64,000 nucleotides of DNA from Glandiceps talaboti. Taxonomy: Eukaryota; Hemichordata; Enteropneusta; Spengelidae. Position 1 is the stretch's first letter, and each line of letters begins with the position of its first letter. The position numbers and the translations under genes were made by a program. Location: the NCBI RefSeq assembly GCF_964340395.1, contig NC_135550.1, forward strand, positions 13,191,408 to 13,255,407, in the 5' to 3' direction. The notes beneath the pieces are model-generated. The model worked only from the letters and a program-made list of their open reading frames with translations, was not told the origin of the DNA and ran no database searches. Of the stretch, positions 1-14,455 are shown piece after piece.

Positions 1-3000
1 ATTCCATACCTACGAGGACGTCAATATCTCCATTTCCTTTGTTTTCCTCAAATAATGCAATACTTTCCCTGAAACACTTCACTGCTTTTTCTTTTAAGCT
101 GTCAGCCTTCGCAGTCCTTTCTTTCAAACTCAAATTGAAGTTCACTTCACCAAGGAGGCACAGCTCTACAGTTAAAAGAAATAAAGAAGGTGACTACTCT
201 CATAGTTTGTTTTCTAGCGACAAATTGTGATATGAACTATGGTTAAAGTAAAATGTCACCCTAGTGCTTTCAATTACTTTAAGTTAAATTTTCCCTTTGA
301 CAGAACTTGTGACGAGAGTGAAAAGAACAAAATGCAAAAACATGGAAAGCTCTACCCAATATGTCATATGATGTTGATTTTCTCGTCACTCGCTGAAAAT
401 ATCATTGCACCAGTGTTTTTAATATTGCTTGAGTTGGCATCTACAGATAACAATGCTATTATAAAATATTTACCTTTAGCTAAGTCATCTTTACATATTG
501 GTTTCCTCCACCTACTTAATTGGACCATAACTTTGCAAAGTGACTTAGCATCCTTTGATCGACCCAACCGGCATAGGTACGTGCTTACCGACGTCAGAAG
601 AACATTGGTATTGCTTAGATATTTTATGTCACTCTCAGTCAGTGATCTCAAATGCTGAGCAAGAGCGAGAGTGTGGAAGGCAATAATTGAATGTCTGTCT
701 CTGACCGCAATAATTGACAGCTCCTCCTGCTCCTCTAGCCTTGGAAAAAGTCCTTCAAGAATATTCATCGCATTATTCAAACTTCGTATCTTATCATCGC
801 GATTGGCGAAATGGAGGAAGACGACCTCTTGGAGCAGGTGATGAACGGTGAACTCGCCATACCTCGCAAGACTACGATTGTGATCGCTGTCGTCTGGTTC
901 ACCAACGACCCTTGTTGCAAACGAGAAGCGTAGGGAATCAATTAATTCAAGAATATTATTGTGCCCGAGATCACGGCTGTTGAATCGACCACTTTCCTTC
1001 ACGGGTATTATACTGTCTCTTAAATTACCTGGTTTTAAGTACTTTGCACCATCCACCAACAAGGCAATATGAATGCGGGATGACAGGCACGAGCAGAGAT
1101 GGAGGAATTCTTTAGTGGCTTTATTACTTGTAATCGAGTCGTAATTTATTCTCCATGTTGTTGCCATGCTTTCTCCGCAGATATTTGCCATTTGAACGAA
1201 TTTGTCTGGTTTGGTGATGAGAATGGCACTTTTGAACTTCTCAAGACAATCAGGAGAAAAATTGATTGGTTCGTCGACTAACTGCTCATCGTCTAGTCTT
1301 TCTAGCTGGAGGAGATTGTTCTGAACAACACCACGCAACCTTGAGGCATATTTTGGGCTAAGACCATAGAATTTAAGCCAGCCTATCAGTGGATCCGTTT
1401 CTTGGTGTTGCAGAACACTGGTACGACACTTCTTGTAGAGACGATTGTAGTTTCTGAAATTTCCTTTGTTCTCCCGTACATATGTACTAACTTGTTTCAA
1501 CGCAAGAGGCAGTCCATGAAGTCCGTTTTCACCTCCAAGTGACATGATGGCGTCATATTCCTCTTCATTCTTAGACTTTATGAATGCCAGTTCTTTCTTT
1601 GCATCTTTCAAAGACATGGGCTTTCTTGGGTGGGAATGTCTTTGGCGAACAAGATAGATGGCAGAATCTTCTACGGTAAAGTGTTGAACATGTGTCATGA
1701 TTGTATTTTGCAATACATTCCAACCAACTTTGACTCGCGATGTTATAAGGATATGACCGTAGTGAAGTTTTGTGTTCATGGTGAGAATTTGCTGAACAAG
1801 ATCTGTGTCGTCTGCATCATCAATCACCATTAACCAGTCCTTTCTTTGACTCAATCGATTCAAAGCTGTCCAGATTATGTTGCTTGGATTCTTCTCGCCG
1901 TCGGACAATTCGACTTTCATTTTCTGAAATGGATTTGAAAAGACAATAACCTGGATTAGATCGAAGATGGCTTGCCGGTAGTCGAGTGGTTAAACCATAC
2001 TTGCCGCTTATAACTCTGCTCGGAGTTCACATCTTATAGCAGTCTGGTGTTGATCAAATGAAACCGTAGATGAAGAGAATGCCAGATTTTTCCATGGTTT
2101 TTCTTTTGTATTAACCATATAATCTCAGGAGGGACAACCCTTGTTAGATTTTTCGGAGACAAGTACTACTATAGATGCTTGAAATCAGACTCAGGTTAAG
2201 AGAACTATCTAGTATATATAATTATGTCTTTGCAAATAATGTATTAACCTGAAATCTATTCCCAAACAATGCTGTATGGATATATAAGTTCAGTGATTTT
2301 TCAATATTATTTTCCATCGAAACCAGTGACAACTCAACGTATACAACTGTAACTAATTACGGTCAGAATTTGTCATTATAATCACATTTTCTTCCTTGTC
2401 TGTGTTGTAATCATTCATATTTATGTTGTACACCCACTTTGCATATTTTGGAATATATAATAGTGTGTTCCGTAAACCTCCTCTCTTCTTAATTTTGCAA
2501 ATAAAATTTCACATCAACATATTTCTGTGCCCTAATAGTAAAGATATTAACACTCTGTCTATGCTATTTATATATATGTAGATATGTGTGTCTGTGTCTG
2601 TGTGTCTGTGTGAGTGAGTGAGTGAGTGAGTGAGTGAGTGTGTGTGTGTGTTAGAAACACTTTGAGCTCGGCTTTAAATGACAACCATGATTTCTGAGTA
2701 ATTATGTTCTTCAAATATTACGTGAGTATATCCAAAGACACACAACCAACAGTTTGTTTGTATATATTGCCACTTTATCAGTTATCATAAATTAATAATT
2801 TACTGTTACAGTCTTACAGGGCAACTACATATATCATTATTATTACTAATAATGACTCGTTCATCAAAAGTCTCCGAAGAATATATTGAAAGCCTTGCTA
2901 TGCCCCTTGAGCATGAATGGAAACCTTAATCACAAGTGACGCTTTGTATTAGAAAATGTGTAGAAGGCACTCATGTAAGACTGACACCAACAAATAAAAG

Positions 3001-6000
3001 ATCGTATTGATAAAGATCACAAAACTTTGTCAATATGCCCTCAAACAATGAACAAGAAATGAAATATCAAAACTCTACCTCAAGCATCTTTTTGAAACCG
3101 AAATCAAGAAAGCTACCATACTGTCCATTAAGAATAAACACACCGCCTTTATACAACTTCCAGTTCTTCCAGACATAGGACGATAGTATTTCTGTTTTGC
3201 CACATCCACCAAAACCATACAAAATCTGAAAGAGATAACACTCTGTTTTATTTGAAAAATTCACAAAACAACATTGAAATGAAATTGGGGAAAGAAAAAG
3301 TAGCACGTGTGGGAACCAAATACAAGTGCCCTGAATTCTAGCTAGAATGCGTTAGACAGCTGATCTAACGCATCAACTGGTAGATTATGTGTGCCGTCCT
3401 GGTGTGTACCTCTATTCATCGGCAGGGAGAAGCCAATTCAGTAACCTAATAGCCTTTCAACCTAATTAGGATCCAGTGGATTCACAGGGTCCCTGCCTAA
3501 GGGTTGTCAACTGAGGAATCGGTTTACTAAAGCAACGAGGAGCAGTATAGGATGATGCAAAGGCTTTTTACACATGGTTTAAATTGCCTTTTCGGTAAGA
3601 CTTAATGAAACAAACCCATCCAAATATATGAAATGACATTGAGGAAAGTGACACATCTGTAGTGGTTGAACCAATGTCCCCTGAATAATAGCGAGAGTGC
3701 TCTAGTCAGCTGAGCTAAAGCGTCATCTGGTAGATTCCATGTACAGTACTGGTGCAGCTGGTGTTGTACCTTTCCATTTCTCGAGGAAGGTGAGAAACCA
3801 ACACATTCACCTTTAACGATGAATGAATGAATGAATGAATGAATGAATGAATGAATGAATGAATGAATGAACGGAAGGGTGGATAGACGGATGAATAGAT
3901 TCATAACAGTTTTCATATATTTCAGTTACAATTATCGGAACTCCATGTTGCATGGATGTTCATAGATCCCTGTACTATGAATTATAACTTATTAATAGAG
4001 GAGAATGTCACTCTACGAAATGAAAGTATTGTGATACAATTCGGATTCGAAATAGTCACTTCATATATATTTTGCACGACTAGAAGGAACACCAATTGCA
4101 AATTGAAAGTCGATTTAAACTCCGATGTAATAATGGTCCACCGTTGTCTCTCATGGGACTCGACATACATGCATATGTATCCAATGAACAATACATATCC
4201 ATGACACCTAAATGCTTATAACCTTCGGATAGTCATGACTAATGTATTTTCATCTAATTCATAGACGTGTCTGCTAAGTCCCATGAAGGGACAGTGGAAC
4301 AATGCCTTGATAATTGAGTCGAAGAAGTGTTGTTTTTTCAATTTGGTGTTTCCTGGCAATCTCGTGAAATTTATGTGGTTATGCGAAAACATGAAATGGC
4401 TCTCCAGACCCCTAAGTTTATGAAAATACTTTTATTTTTGGGAGTGACATTACCATTGTAAAAGAGAACATGTATCATTTGAAATAAAAACACAAATGCA
4501 AGGAAAACTCACCTCAACAAGAACCTCTTCATTCGGCTTTCCTTTCACATAATCTTTGTAGTTTTGTCTGATATCTTTTAGGCATTTTTCATGTTCTGTA
4601 CCTGTGAAAAATGTAGATGGTCTTCGTATTTCCACTGGTATGTCTTCAGAAAGAACAAAGAACAATATTACGTCAATATATCCTGTAATGTAACAACAGT
4701 ATCGAAGCTTTCCACCATTTCATGATTTACAAATGAATGAAGACTTGCACACTGTATTTAAATTTGCATTGAAATTTTTAAAAGTCATCTGTGACAGATT
4801 TAGGTTTTTCTTTTCCAGGAGCGCTTTTTTATATTTGTTGTGTTTCTTCTTTCATTTTCGTCGTTTTTTCCCCGTGAACATTTATTTGAGCACCGCGTCA
4901 TGACATTTTTGAAACTTTACAGGCCCTGGAATGAGAACCTTTGATCATCTTGTCTTGAGGAAATGGGTTCAACTTTTTAAAAATGACCGTTAATATGCTT
5001 GATATGTTGAGTTTGAGAATAAATTAATTTACTAAAGATTGTTCCCAGTAAGGGACCAGCCAGTTTCTTCGGTCGTGGGGGGGTCACCTTTTTTTGAAAT
5101 TGGCAATAGGGGGTCACCCTGTTTTGAAAATTGTGGATAGTGGGCGGGGGTCATTGTATTTTGGATTGTGATAGACTAAAAATCAATTGCTAAAATTACA
5201 TGATGCTATTAGACTTCTCAGCCCGCAACGATCACTGCCTGCAGGTGGCTATTACATTAGGTTCCATCTGTGTGTCCGTCCGTCTATCTGTCCGTGTGTG
5301 TTTTCGTGCATTCACCCTCATCTCTCTGGTAGGCTTTTTAATGAGGCATACCTTTCACCCTGACAAAACATTTTCAAGGTGTTATGACCGAAATCTTTCG
5401 TTCTACATTTTACTCAAGAAGTTGAATTCAGTAAGGCTCCACTTAAATGTATGTACCCATGTGAACAAAGATAAGATTTCATTTTATCCCCGGACCTTTG
5501 AATTTGGCCTTCATTTTCAAGGGCTAATAACAAATGGTCAATAGATTATAAAGTTTTGTCTTTGTTACTAATGCTTGTAAAGCATGTCTAGGACATCCGT
5601 TAAGACTAACGTAACCGAATCTAAAATGTCTGTCTTACTCACGTAGCACTTCAATTTTTTAAACACACAAATAAGTTATACAACACAGCTTTCCATTGCC
5701 GAAGGAATACACGTTGGTACGCTTACCTTCTCCGTCACCATGCAATCGTAAATACATTATCAACACAGTTGCTGTAAGTACGATTGCCAATATCAACAGC
5801 AAAGTGCTCACATCCATGACAGCGTTTTCCACCATAAAGTGTATCACAATGGCTAACAACACTGTAATACAAAATACGAGGATATAGAATTGCGTTGGAA
5901 GAAAGGCAAGGTAATCTCGCTTGTCTGTTTTCGTGTTCTTTTCTGAGGCTGGTCGTAAAGGGGTGTGTCCATTCGACGATTGAGAAAAAGTTTCCCTGAA

Positions 6001-9000
6001 GGGAGAAAGGTGTTCATCAGTCGGAGGTACCAATATTGTTCTGTTCTGGTCACTTCCCATCACACCAATACCAGGCTCCCCAGTCTCTTTCATTGCATGG
6101 CCTGTAAATAGATACAACACCTTCTGATCTATTTTGGGGTTTTATTTTCTTAGCTAATGTAATAACGTTTACAGCATACTAATGTGATAAATTTTACATA
6201 ATAATTTTCAAGGTTTGCTTACCTCTTCCAAAAGTTACACTTTACAAGTTTAAATACTGCAAGAAAAGTAGTTTTCCATTTTCTTAAATGTTGCATTTTT
6301 TGTTCATAACAAAAAAACGTGTAAGAGAAAGAAAACCAAACATAGTCGGAAGTAGTTATTTGCTGGTATAACAAGACAAACAATACTGTTTGAAGACATC
6401 GATCTTGTCACAGTGACACTAAAATGTGAGTATAAGACGTCACATAAAGTAATGTCTACTCTATCGTAGTAAAATCACTATCCTCTTTATGGTGTCTGCT
6501 AACATACTTCTCTTCACAAAGGTACTAATGTTCATTGGTACAGCTAAAAAATATCTGACTTGTGAGAATGTGTCTACTAATACCAAGAAGTTAATATGCT
6601 TATTGGCACATTACAGGTCTGAAGCGAATTGGCATTGATATTATCACAGTCACAGTCGGTAGAGAGAATTCTCTCCAGTGTGCTGTCCACGACAATATTT
6701 AGCGAATGACAATGATGTATGAGATATTAAGGTGACGCCGACGTAACATTATAAACTACTGTAACTTTTCAGTGATGTTTACACTTGCATATATATATAA
6801 ATATGTATAACCGTGTAAATGGTCTAAGTGTCGCACTTTTGAGAACAGTGCTCGATGCAATATTAATAGCAGAGCATTGTAGAAATCCAAGGAATAAATA
6901 TGTTATAAGTTGTTACTCAGAGTTGCATGCTTCCTCAGCAATCATCAGGCGACTGTTAACTTGAAATTGTCAAAGTTTATGTGTATATGCAAATGTCTAG
7001 GTATCAATTGCATAACAAGATAGATCTAGAGGGTCGGACTAAACTATTCCTTATGGACATCTAGTTCTATCGAGGTAGTATTTATTTTCGTGACGCGATA
7101 TGGAGACAAGCTCTGATTTTTTTTGTTCAGTTGTATGTTCTTTTAAGCACTGATTATACATCTAGTTGCTCATTTAAACACAGATTACAATGTTCTGTCT
7201 CTTTTGTGTAAGCAGCTACTTGGGTTATGATATCCCACTCTATATTGTGTGGTTGAGATTGACAAGGTCTATATGCATATGATAAAGATAGTTAACCTAG
7301 AAACATCTTCACCTAAAGTTCAAACCTATCCACCAAGTAATTGTCAAGGTTTACTAGTAATTTTTCGAACTAAATAAATGCATTGTTAGACCTAATTTGC
7401 TTATCGTCCTACTTAATTAATCATCTACACATCCCCAGAAAAATCTCTGTCATGTACAAGTCATTACCAACACATCCTTAGGAACATCTCCTCCAAATTT
7501 CAGATTACTATGCCCTGTACGGTTTTTTTTCATTTAAAAGAAATTCTCACCTACACATCCCAAGTAATGTCCCTTACCAAATATCTACCCAAGCGGTCTA
7601 GCAGCACGTTCGCGCTCGCACGCACGAACACACACATATTGTATCATGCCTATAGCACTACAAAACCTCTCTTCAGTTGTTGTTATCAAACAAGAGTATT
7701 ATGAAAATAGTTTGGTACAGTAAAACCAGAGTAAAACTACAATTTAAAGTGAGCTTACCTTGTGTAAAACGCTTTGCATCATTATGTAAACCTACATCGG
7801 ACAACGCACCTGCAAACATGTCGTCTAAAGTGCCACAGCCATTTTGTTGTTGTAACCATTTGTTAACAATCTGATATAGTATTTCCTCTATTCCAAAATC
7901 TTTATTATTGAAATAAATATTGGAAATATCACCCTCTCCAAGTCCAAGTCGTCGTGCAAATGGTTTTAGTTTTTCGTTTGTAACATTTTTTGCCGCGTTT
8001 GCATACCTATTTGACTCTGATTCACTTCGTCTATATTGAACTTTGGCACTGGTATCTGTGGTTGAATAAACAGAAAGTTATGCGTTAATATCACTGAGGC
8101 AATAGAGATATTTAGATGCGCATATCTATGTATGTTCTTTACACATAGCGTGATAGTCACGTGATTCCAAGCAACCCAGACGTTCTGAATCAGACAATCG
8201 ATGACACGTAAAAGAAATACTGTTAAGTGTTTGCAATTTATCTTTTATCAATGTCGTATTTTTATATCAAAGGGCGAAGCACTATGTAAACTGATTATTC
8301 GGTTTCCATTTTGGTAGTTGTAGAAAAAAAATGGCAAACATACAGACAAGTAACGAATTGTTCAGAAAACAAAGTCATGTGTTTGGCCTTCTGGAAAGAA
8401 GACGCCAACGCGCGCTTCTACATTTCAATGCCTTTCTCTTTTGTTTTGTATTCTGAACGCGTAACTAAACACAACTTTGTACGCGTCATTACGTGTACGC
8501 CTGCACGATAATGCTCCCATACATGTACACGTTCTATTGTGCATCTAAACCTCTCTAATAATTTCTCCTTTTGTAAATGATACTAAGCAACCTCAGGCGG
8601 TCGTCATGAATATCTATCCACTTGACTATCCATCCGTGTTATTACCTAGTAGCAATATACACCACAATGTCGCTGTCGCTAAGGGTTTGATCTCGTTGCT
8701 AGGGATGTGTGTGTTCATTTGTTGGGTCTTTATACTCTGCCTATCCAAATATATTGGTATCTACGCAAAAAAAAACACTATTTCACTGTTGCTATGGGTG
8801 TGGCTTTATTATTAGGCAGATATAAGATCATTTTAAAATGTTTATCCACCTGGCTACCTATTCCTGTTGTCTTTGTAATATAGACCATTAGTTTTGTTTT
8901 CTGTTGCTAGGAGCATGCTTTTGTTGCTAGGCATACGTGTGTTCATTTTAAGGGTGTTTATCCACTAGCATATCCATCCATGTTGTTATTTATGAAATAT

Positions 9001-10874
9001 ATACTCCACAATTCACAAACTAATGCAAAATTAGATAAAAACAAGATTTAAACTGAATGCTTCCCTCAAGGGCAAAATCATAGATTTTTGAGCCTACACA
9101 CATTGTTGGAATGCAAACCTCTGAACTATAGCTATTATAAAAGATGTACGTACCGTGTACCACTTAATACGAAACTATATGAAGTTTGAAGCTTACATAT
9201 TTAATAATGTCTAATGATAAAAAAATCATTCATTATGCAAATTACCAATTTAGCTTATATGTTATATCATCAAGCTTTAAATAACACATGCACGTCTTAA
9301 ACATAAATGCATGTACTAATTTATCTTAAATTTCAAGTTTGCATTCTATAGATATTGGCCTTACACATCGAAATTAAAATCTACACAAGCAACTACATCA
9401 AAACGTGTGTTTTTTTATGCATCAAGTGAAATGAAATTGGAAGTTTGCTTTCTTAAGGTATAGCCTAATTACCGAAAATCATTAATTATGCAAATTACCC
9501 ATTGAAATAAAAAACTATACAAAAAAGCTTTAGACGATATGTGTGTTTTCTCATGGTTGATGTATGTGATAAAATATATGGAATTTGAAACATGTAACCA
9601 CAGATAGGGGTCAATTGCTGAAGATCGCTAATAATGCAAATTCTGAAGATAAAGCCTAATTACCGAAAATCACTAATTATGCAAATTACTAATTAACACT
9701 AACCAGAGGTGAACTGAAAATGCTCCCGTATATCTTTGTATGATCCATAGATGTAGCAAGTTCACTGAATTTGGTGCAACCGTTCTGTACGTGTAGCACC
9801 ATGTATAAAATCATTAATTATGCCCATTACGATGCGTCTTTACGTAGTGTGCATGCACATTAAATCACTCTCTGGAAATATGCGCTTCGAGCTAGAACAA
9901 ACTCCGCACGAATCTATCTTAGGGAGTCTTCAGTAATTACGAGAGGATGGACCGGGGGGATGGGGAGGGTCATGTTTTAGAAACCTGTCCAAGGGGGACA
10001 GAGGACAAGCTGCACATATCCCATTGTTTTAAAATGCATAGATATACATTGCCATACAAGCGCAAAATGTGCATATCAGTCATATACGTGATTTCCAAGC
10101 AAAGAATTACCTGTATCACATACATGTTGAAACCAGTCACTGGCTTCAATATCTTGTCTCATGAGAATGTCCATCGAGCAGAAAATAGTGTAGAATAATT
10201 TAATTATTTTCAATGCACAGAGTAATACTGAGATTACAGAGTTATTACAGGTTACTCGATCGGGGAGAATGTGTACCACATGGAAATCACAATACCAATT
10301 ATAAAAAAGAATAATGTACCATTAAGTTTGCTGATTTTGTGCATGGCAGAAATATGTGTTGTATAATCAAATTCATTAAAGGGATAGTATCTGTAACTTG
10401 ATGATCTTTTTTCAATACTTGTGTTCTGTATGTCAAATGAAGTTTCTTGTTCCACTTCTTAAAATAAACATGTTGAAATACCCTGCATTTGGCTTGTCAA
10501 CACGGCCTGTATATGTGTAAATTGCACTGTTATTGTTGATATTGTCCAGACTAAAATCCACTTGTCAAAAGTAATGCAGTTTGTACAAATACATGTTGTA
10601 TTTACAAGCGTTTGCCAAACACAGGACTGCTTCAATGTGGGTTATGGAGTAGAACAAGAAACTAAAAACTGTAGTTGATACACAGAACAAAACATACTGA
10701 CAAAAAAAAATCATCAAAAGTTACAACTACTGTTCCTTTAATCTGTCCACATAATTTCCATCCATCTATCTGTGATTTTTTCATTTAGAGATGGGAGGGT
10801 CACATTTTTTCCTTCAGTAAGGAATGAGATACTTTAGAGAGGGGGAAATTATGTGTGTCTGTGCGTGTGTCTAT

Positions 10875-10908
<34 letters not shown>

Positions 10909-13900
10909 CTCCAACGGCTGGCTCAATCCAAACAAAATTGCACACACATATTCCATAGGATAATGTTTATGTGCATGCGTGTGTCTGTCTGTCTCTCTGT
11001 CTGTGTCATCGTTTCCTCCAAAACGGCTGGCTCAGTCCAAACGAAATTCCGCACACGTATTACGTAGGGTAACGGCAAGAAATGATTAGGTTTTGATAAA
11101 CATCCCATGAATATTAACTAGCAATTAATCTTCACGGGTATGGATGCTCATCCACTCAAATTGTTCAAGCCACTGTGCCAATTTTGCACCTTTAGATTTC
11201 CCAGACAGTGAGGATTGAACTTTTCAAGCCACCACGTTTGAAACCTCACATATTGTTTTGTTGCGATTAGTGGGTTATTCATCATTTCCATCACTTGTAC
11301 CTGGCTTACTCATATTGGAACCGGTGGTTCTCCACTGTGTAAGAACTTGGTCAAAGTGTCATGATCTGAGGCGAGACGTTGAACTAAAATCTTTAAAATC
11401 ACCAATATCAGGGCAAACTGGAGTAGCCAATGAAAAACCAGAAAAGGGCAAATTATCTCAAAACCGAAGGCTTGTGGACATAGTAATGTACAACATACCT
11501 ATCAAATTTGTGTACACTGCTCATGTGAATGGTCACCCATTGTTATCTAATGGAAGTGTCAATCAAAACTAACGTCAACAACGTTGTCTGTCTTCATATG
11601 TTTTGATACTTTGGAGTCAGAGTCAGACAGGATATTTCGTCTGCACTGGGACGTATAAATTACTTGCAAGTGCGACCTTGGGAATTGCAGGTAAAATGCC
11701 TGTAAATTTTACATTTCAGCGTTTATATACCAGTAAATTTAGAATGTCACCTGCTGAATGCCAATATTTATGGAATTCATCGGCAACCTCCTAGGCTGCT
11801 CGGACATGGGAGTAGTGAAGGAAGTAAAAACAAGATTTTCAATTTTAAAATAGTGAACAGATCGTATGAAGTTATGTAGGTGAATTCTCCTTCTTGATTG
11901 CCTGCAGATGCAATCTTACGGGCAGCCACAACATGTAATAATGGGAAGCTTTTATAGAATGTTGTAGCATAGATCTCATGGTAGGCATTTGTAAGGCTAA
12001 GAAAAAAATGTTTGGGGAAAATACAAGCAAAACTCTCCCTACATTAATTGCTACTTCAGGGAAGACAACTTTAGAACTAATTATAAACAATTAGAAAAAA
12101 ATTGTGTCATCACATGACTTTAGATGACGTTTCCTGACCAGAAACAACAACTTAAAACTAAAAGCTGCATTGATAATATATTCAGTACATACAGGGCTTT
12201 GGTATCGCAAATGTATGTTTCAAATTTTATTGAATTAGTAGCATGCATTCTTGAGATTCTTCAGGCCTAATTACCGAAAACTATTAATTACATAAATTGC
12301 TCATTAATATTCATGGCTGTTTACCAAAATCTAATCAGTTCTTGCCATTACCCTACGGAACACATATACCAAATTTCGTTTTAATTTAGCCAATCATTTT
12401 TTTAGAAAATGGTTATACACACACACACGCGCGCGCCCGCACGCACGCACGCACGCACACGTTTCACCCCCAATCTTTACGAAAGGTGAGACTGTACAAT
12501 ATGCACTGACGGTACGGTACTGTAGTGCACAAAGTAAGTTCCACTGATGACATGAAAGTGTTAACTTTCAACTTGACAGTGACACATTTGCAAAAGCGCA
12601 TTTGATACAATTTTATGTGGCCGAAGAGAACTGTGAACTCGGTATACACAGAGAAATTCGTTTATTCTTGAACGAAGCCTTACATGTAACATTACCTGTG
12701 AACCCTGTTGACCTCAGAGCATGTAGTGAATGGTCAATTCACATAACGCGTTCGATCATCTAGTAACAAAGCTCAAAATGAACAAGTTTCAGTTTTCAAA
12801 TAATGACAAGGTGGTATGAATTTTTCCGAGTGAAGTTTTCAGTATAAACTGTCCGCCGCCGATGGTGGTCTATTTGATCATCACCTCGCCCCTAAAGATG
12901 TTTTGCCGTAGTTCCAAACAGGACAGTGTATTACGTATTAAACACTTCATTACACTTTTCCAGTCTAGGTCTCCAACAATTGCACATTATTCTGTGCTCC
13001 CTCCCACACGGTTCATATAAACACGATGACGTCCTCGTGTCCGCACGTGATCTTAGTTAAACAGACTGGAGGAGGAGGAGGAGGAAAAACAGAGTCAAAA
13101 GATAGTCAAAACAGCTGTATCAAATGTATTAATGAACGGTGATGACAGCCTGTCAATTTGTGATGGATTACTACTGACACGTGCTGTTCGTTCTTCTCTC
13201 ACCGTGGCATTCAAACACACTTGACACCTTTCGTTCGGACCTTGACTAGACTGGAAAGTGTAATGAGGTTTTTAATATGTAATACACCGTCCTGTTTGGA
13301 ACTAGATTATCGGTGATATCGATGCAAAATTTGTTCAAAGCACGTTTCATATGTCTGTTAATAACACATGGATAGACAATGATAACAGCACGTAGTTTCA
13401 TAACTACCCTAGACAAGCAGTCCAAGTCAGGAAATGGCCATGGAGCACATGAAACTGTTGATACGTTTTGTATATGACGGGTCATCCTCAAATTATCACA
13501 GGTCACACTGCACTTAGAGTTTACACAACAATTACATAGACGAACTGTGAGGAAATGATATGCTGTACGATTGCTAACAGAATGTCTTTCTTGGCATAGG
13601 CCATAGCCTTTTTGCCAAAGTTCATTAATTATGCAAATGAGCAATTGGTTGAGAGCAGTAAATTCCATTAAGAACTATCAATATCTGTGGCAAGTTTCAT
13701 CAAATTTGATTAAGCCCTTCTGGATGCATAACCATATTAGTTACAAACATTCATTAATTATGCAAATTAGTCCTTAATTCACTTGACACAAGTTAACAAC
13801 TTTTAGTGCTTTTATATCTTTGTATGATCTGTAGATGTAGCAAGTTTCATTGAATTTGATGCAGCTGTTCTGCATGTATAGCCCATTTGCAGACAGACAA

Positions 13901-14401
13901 ATACACTGGAACAACTTACTTCTTGATGTTAGGTCCAAATCATCAAGGAATGTTTTTCGTAACTCACTAAAAGATTTCCTTCACCTGATATGAATATACT
14001 GTAACTCATGTTGATGTATAATGTATAGATATTTTCATAGATATTTAGTTAGTTTTTTTCACTGCCCTCTTTATACTTTGTCATGTATTTATTTATAAAT
14101 TTTATTTATAGTGTCTAAGGAGACAGACTTGATTAGCAAGTAGATATTGTTCTGGTCTCCTTTTACCTACCTCAAAACATGTATTATTTTATTTTGTCTA
14201 CAAATGTAAACTTTAATAAGTAGGTAAAGAAGAAGACATATATATTTATAAAATCATTAAATCTGCAAATTAACATTAATTATCTAAGCCACACCTGCAA
14301 AAACTAATCAGCGCTAAGTTAAAACCTGACAATGCCACATAGTAAATTACAGAACATTTGCTTCAGTACTTTTTGAGATATCAGTGGACCAAAATTTCTG
14401 C

Positions 14402-14455
<54 letters not shown>

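Noticed and set aside
239-658. 139-codon plus-strand frame at the left edge
   Set aside because: It overlaps the NLR-like exons on the opposite strand, and its residues show no domain.
1977-2045. Possible intact tRNA gene with GTCGAGTGGTTAA
   Set aside because: No complete cloverleaf or acceptor stem can be drawn, and box B is poor; listed only as a SINE relic.
5050-5160. G-rich stretch resembling the subterminal repeats of the TIR element at 38172
   Set aside because: Shared GGGGGTCA...TTTTGAAAATT phrases exist, but no terminal inverted repeat or target duplication could be found around it.
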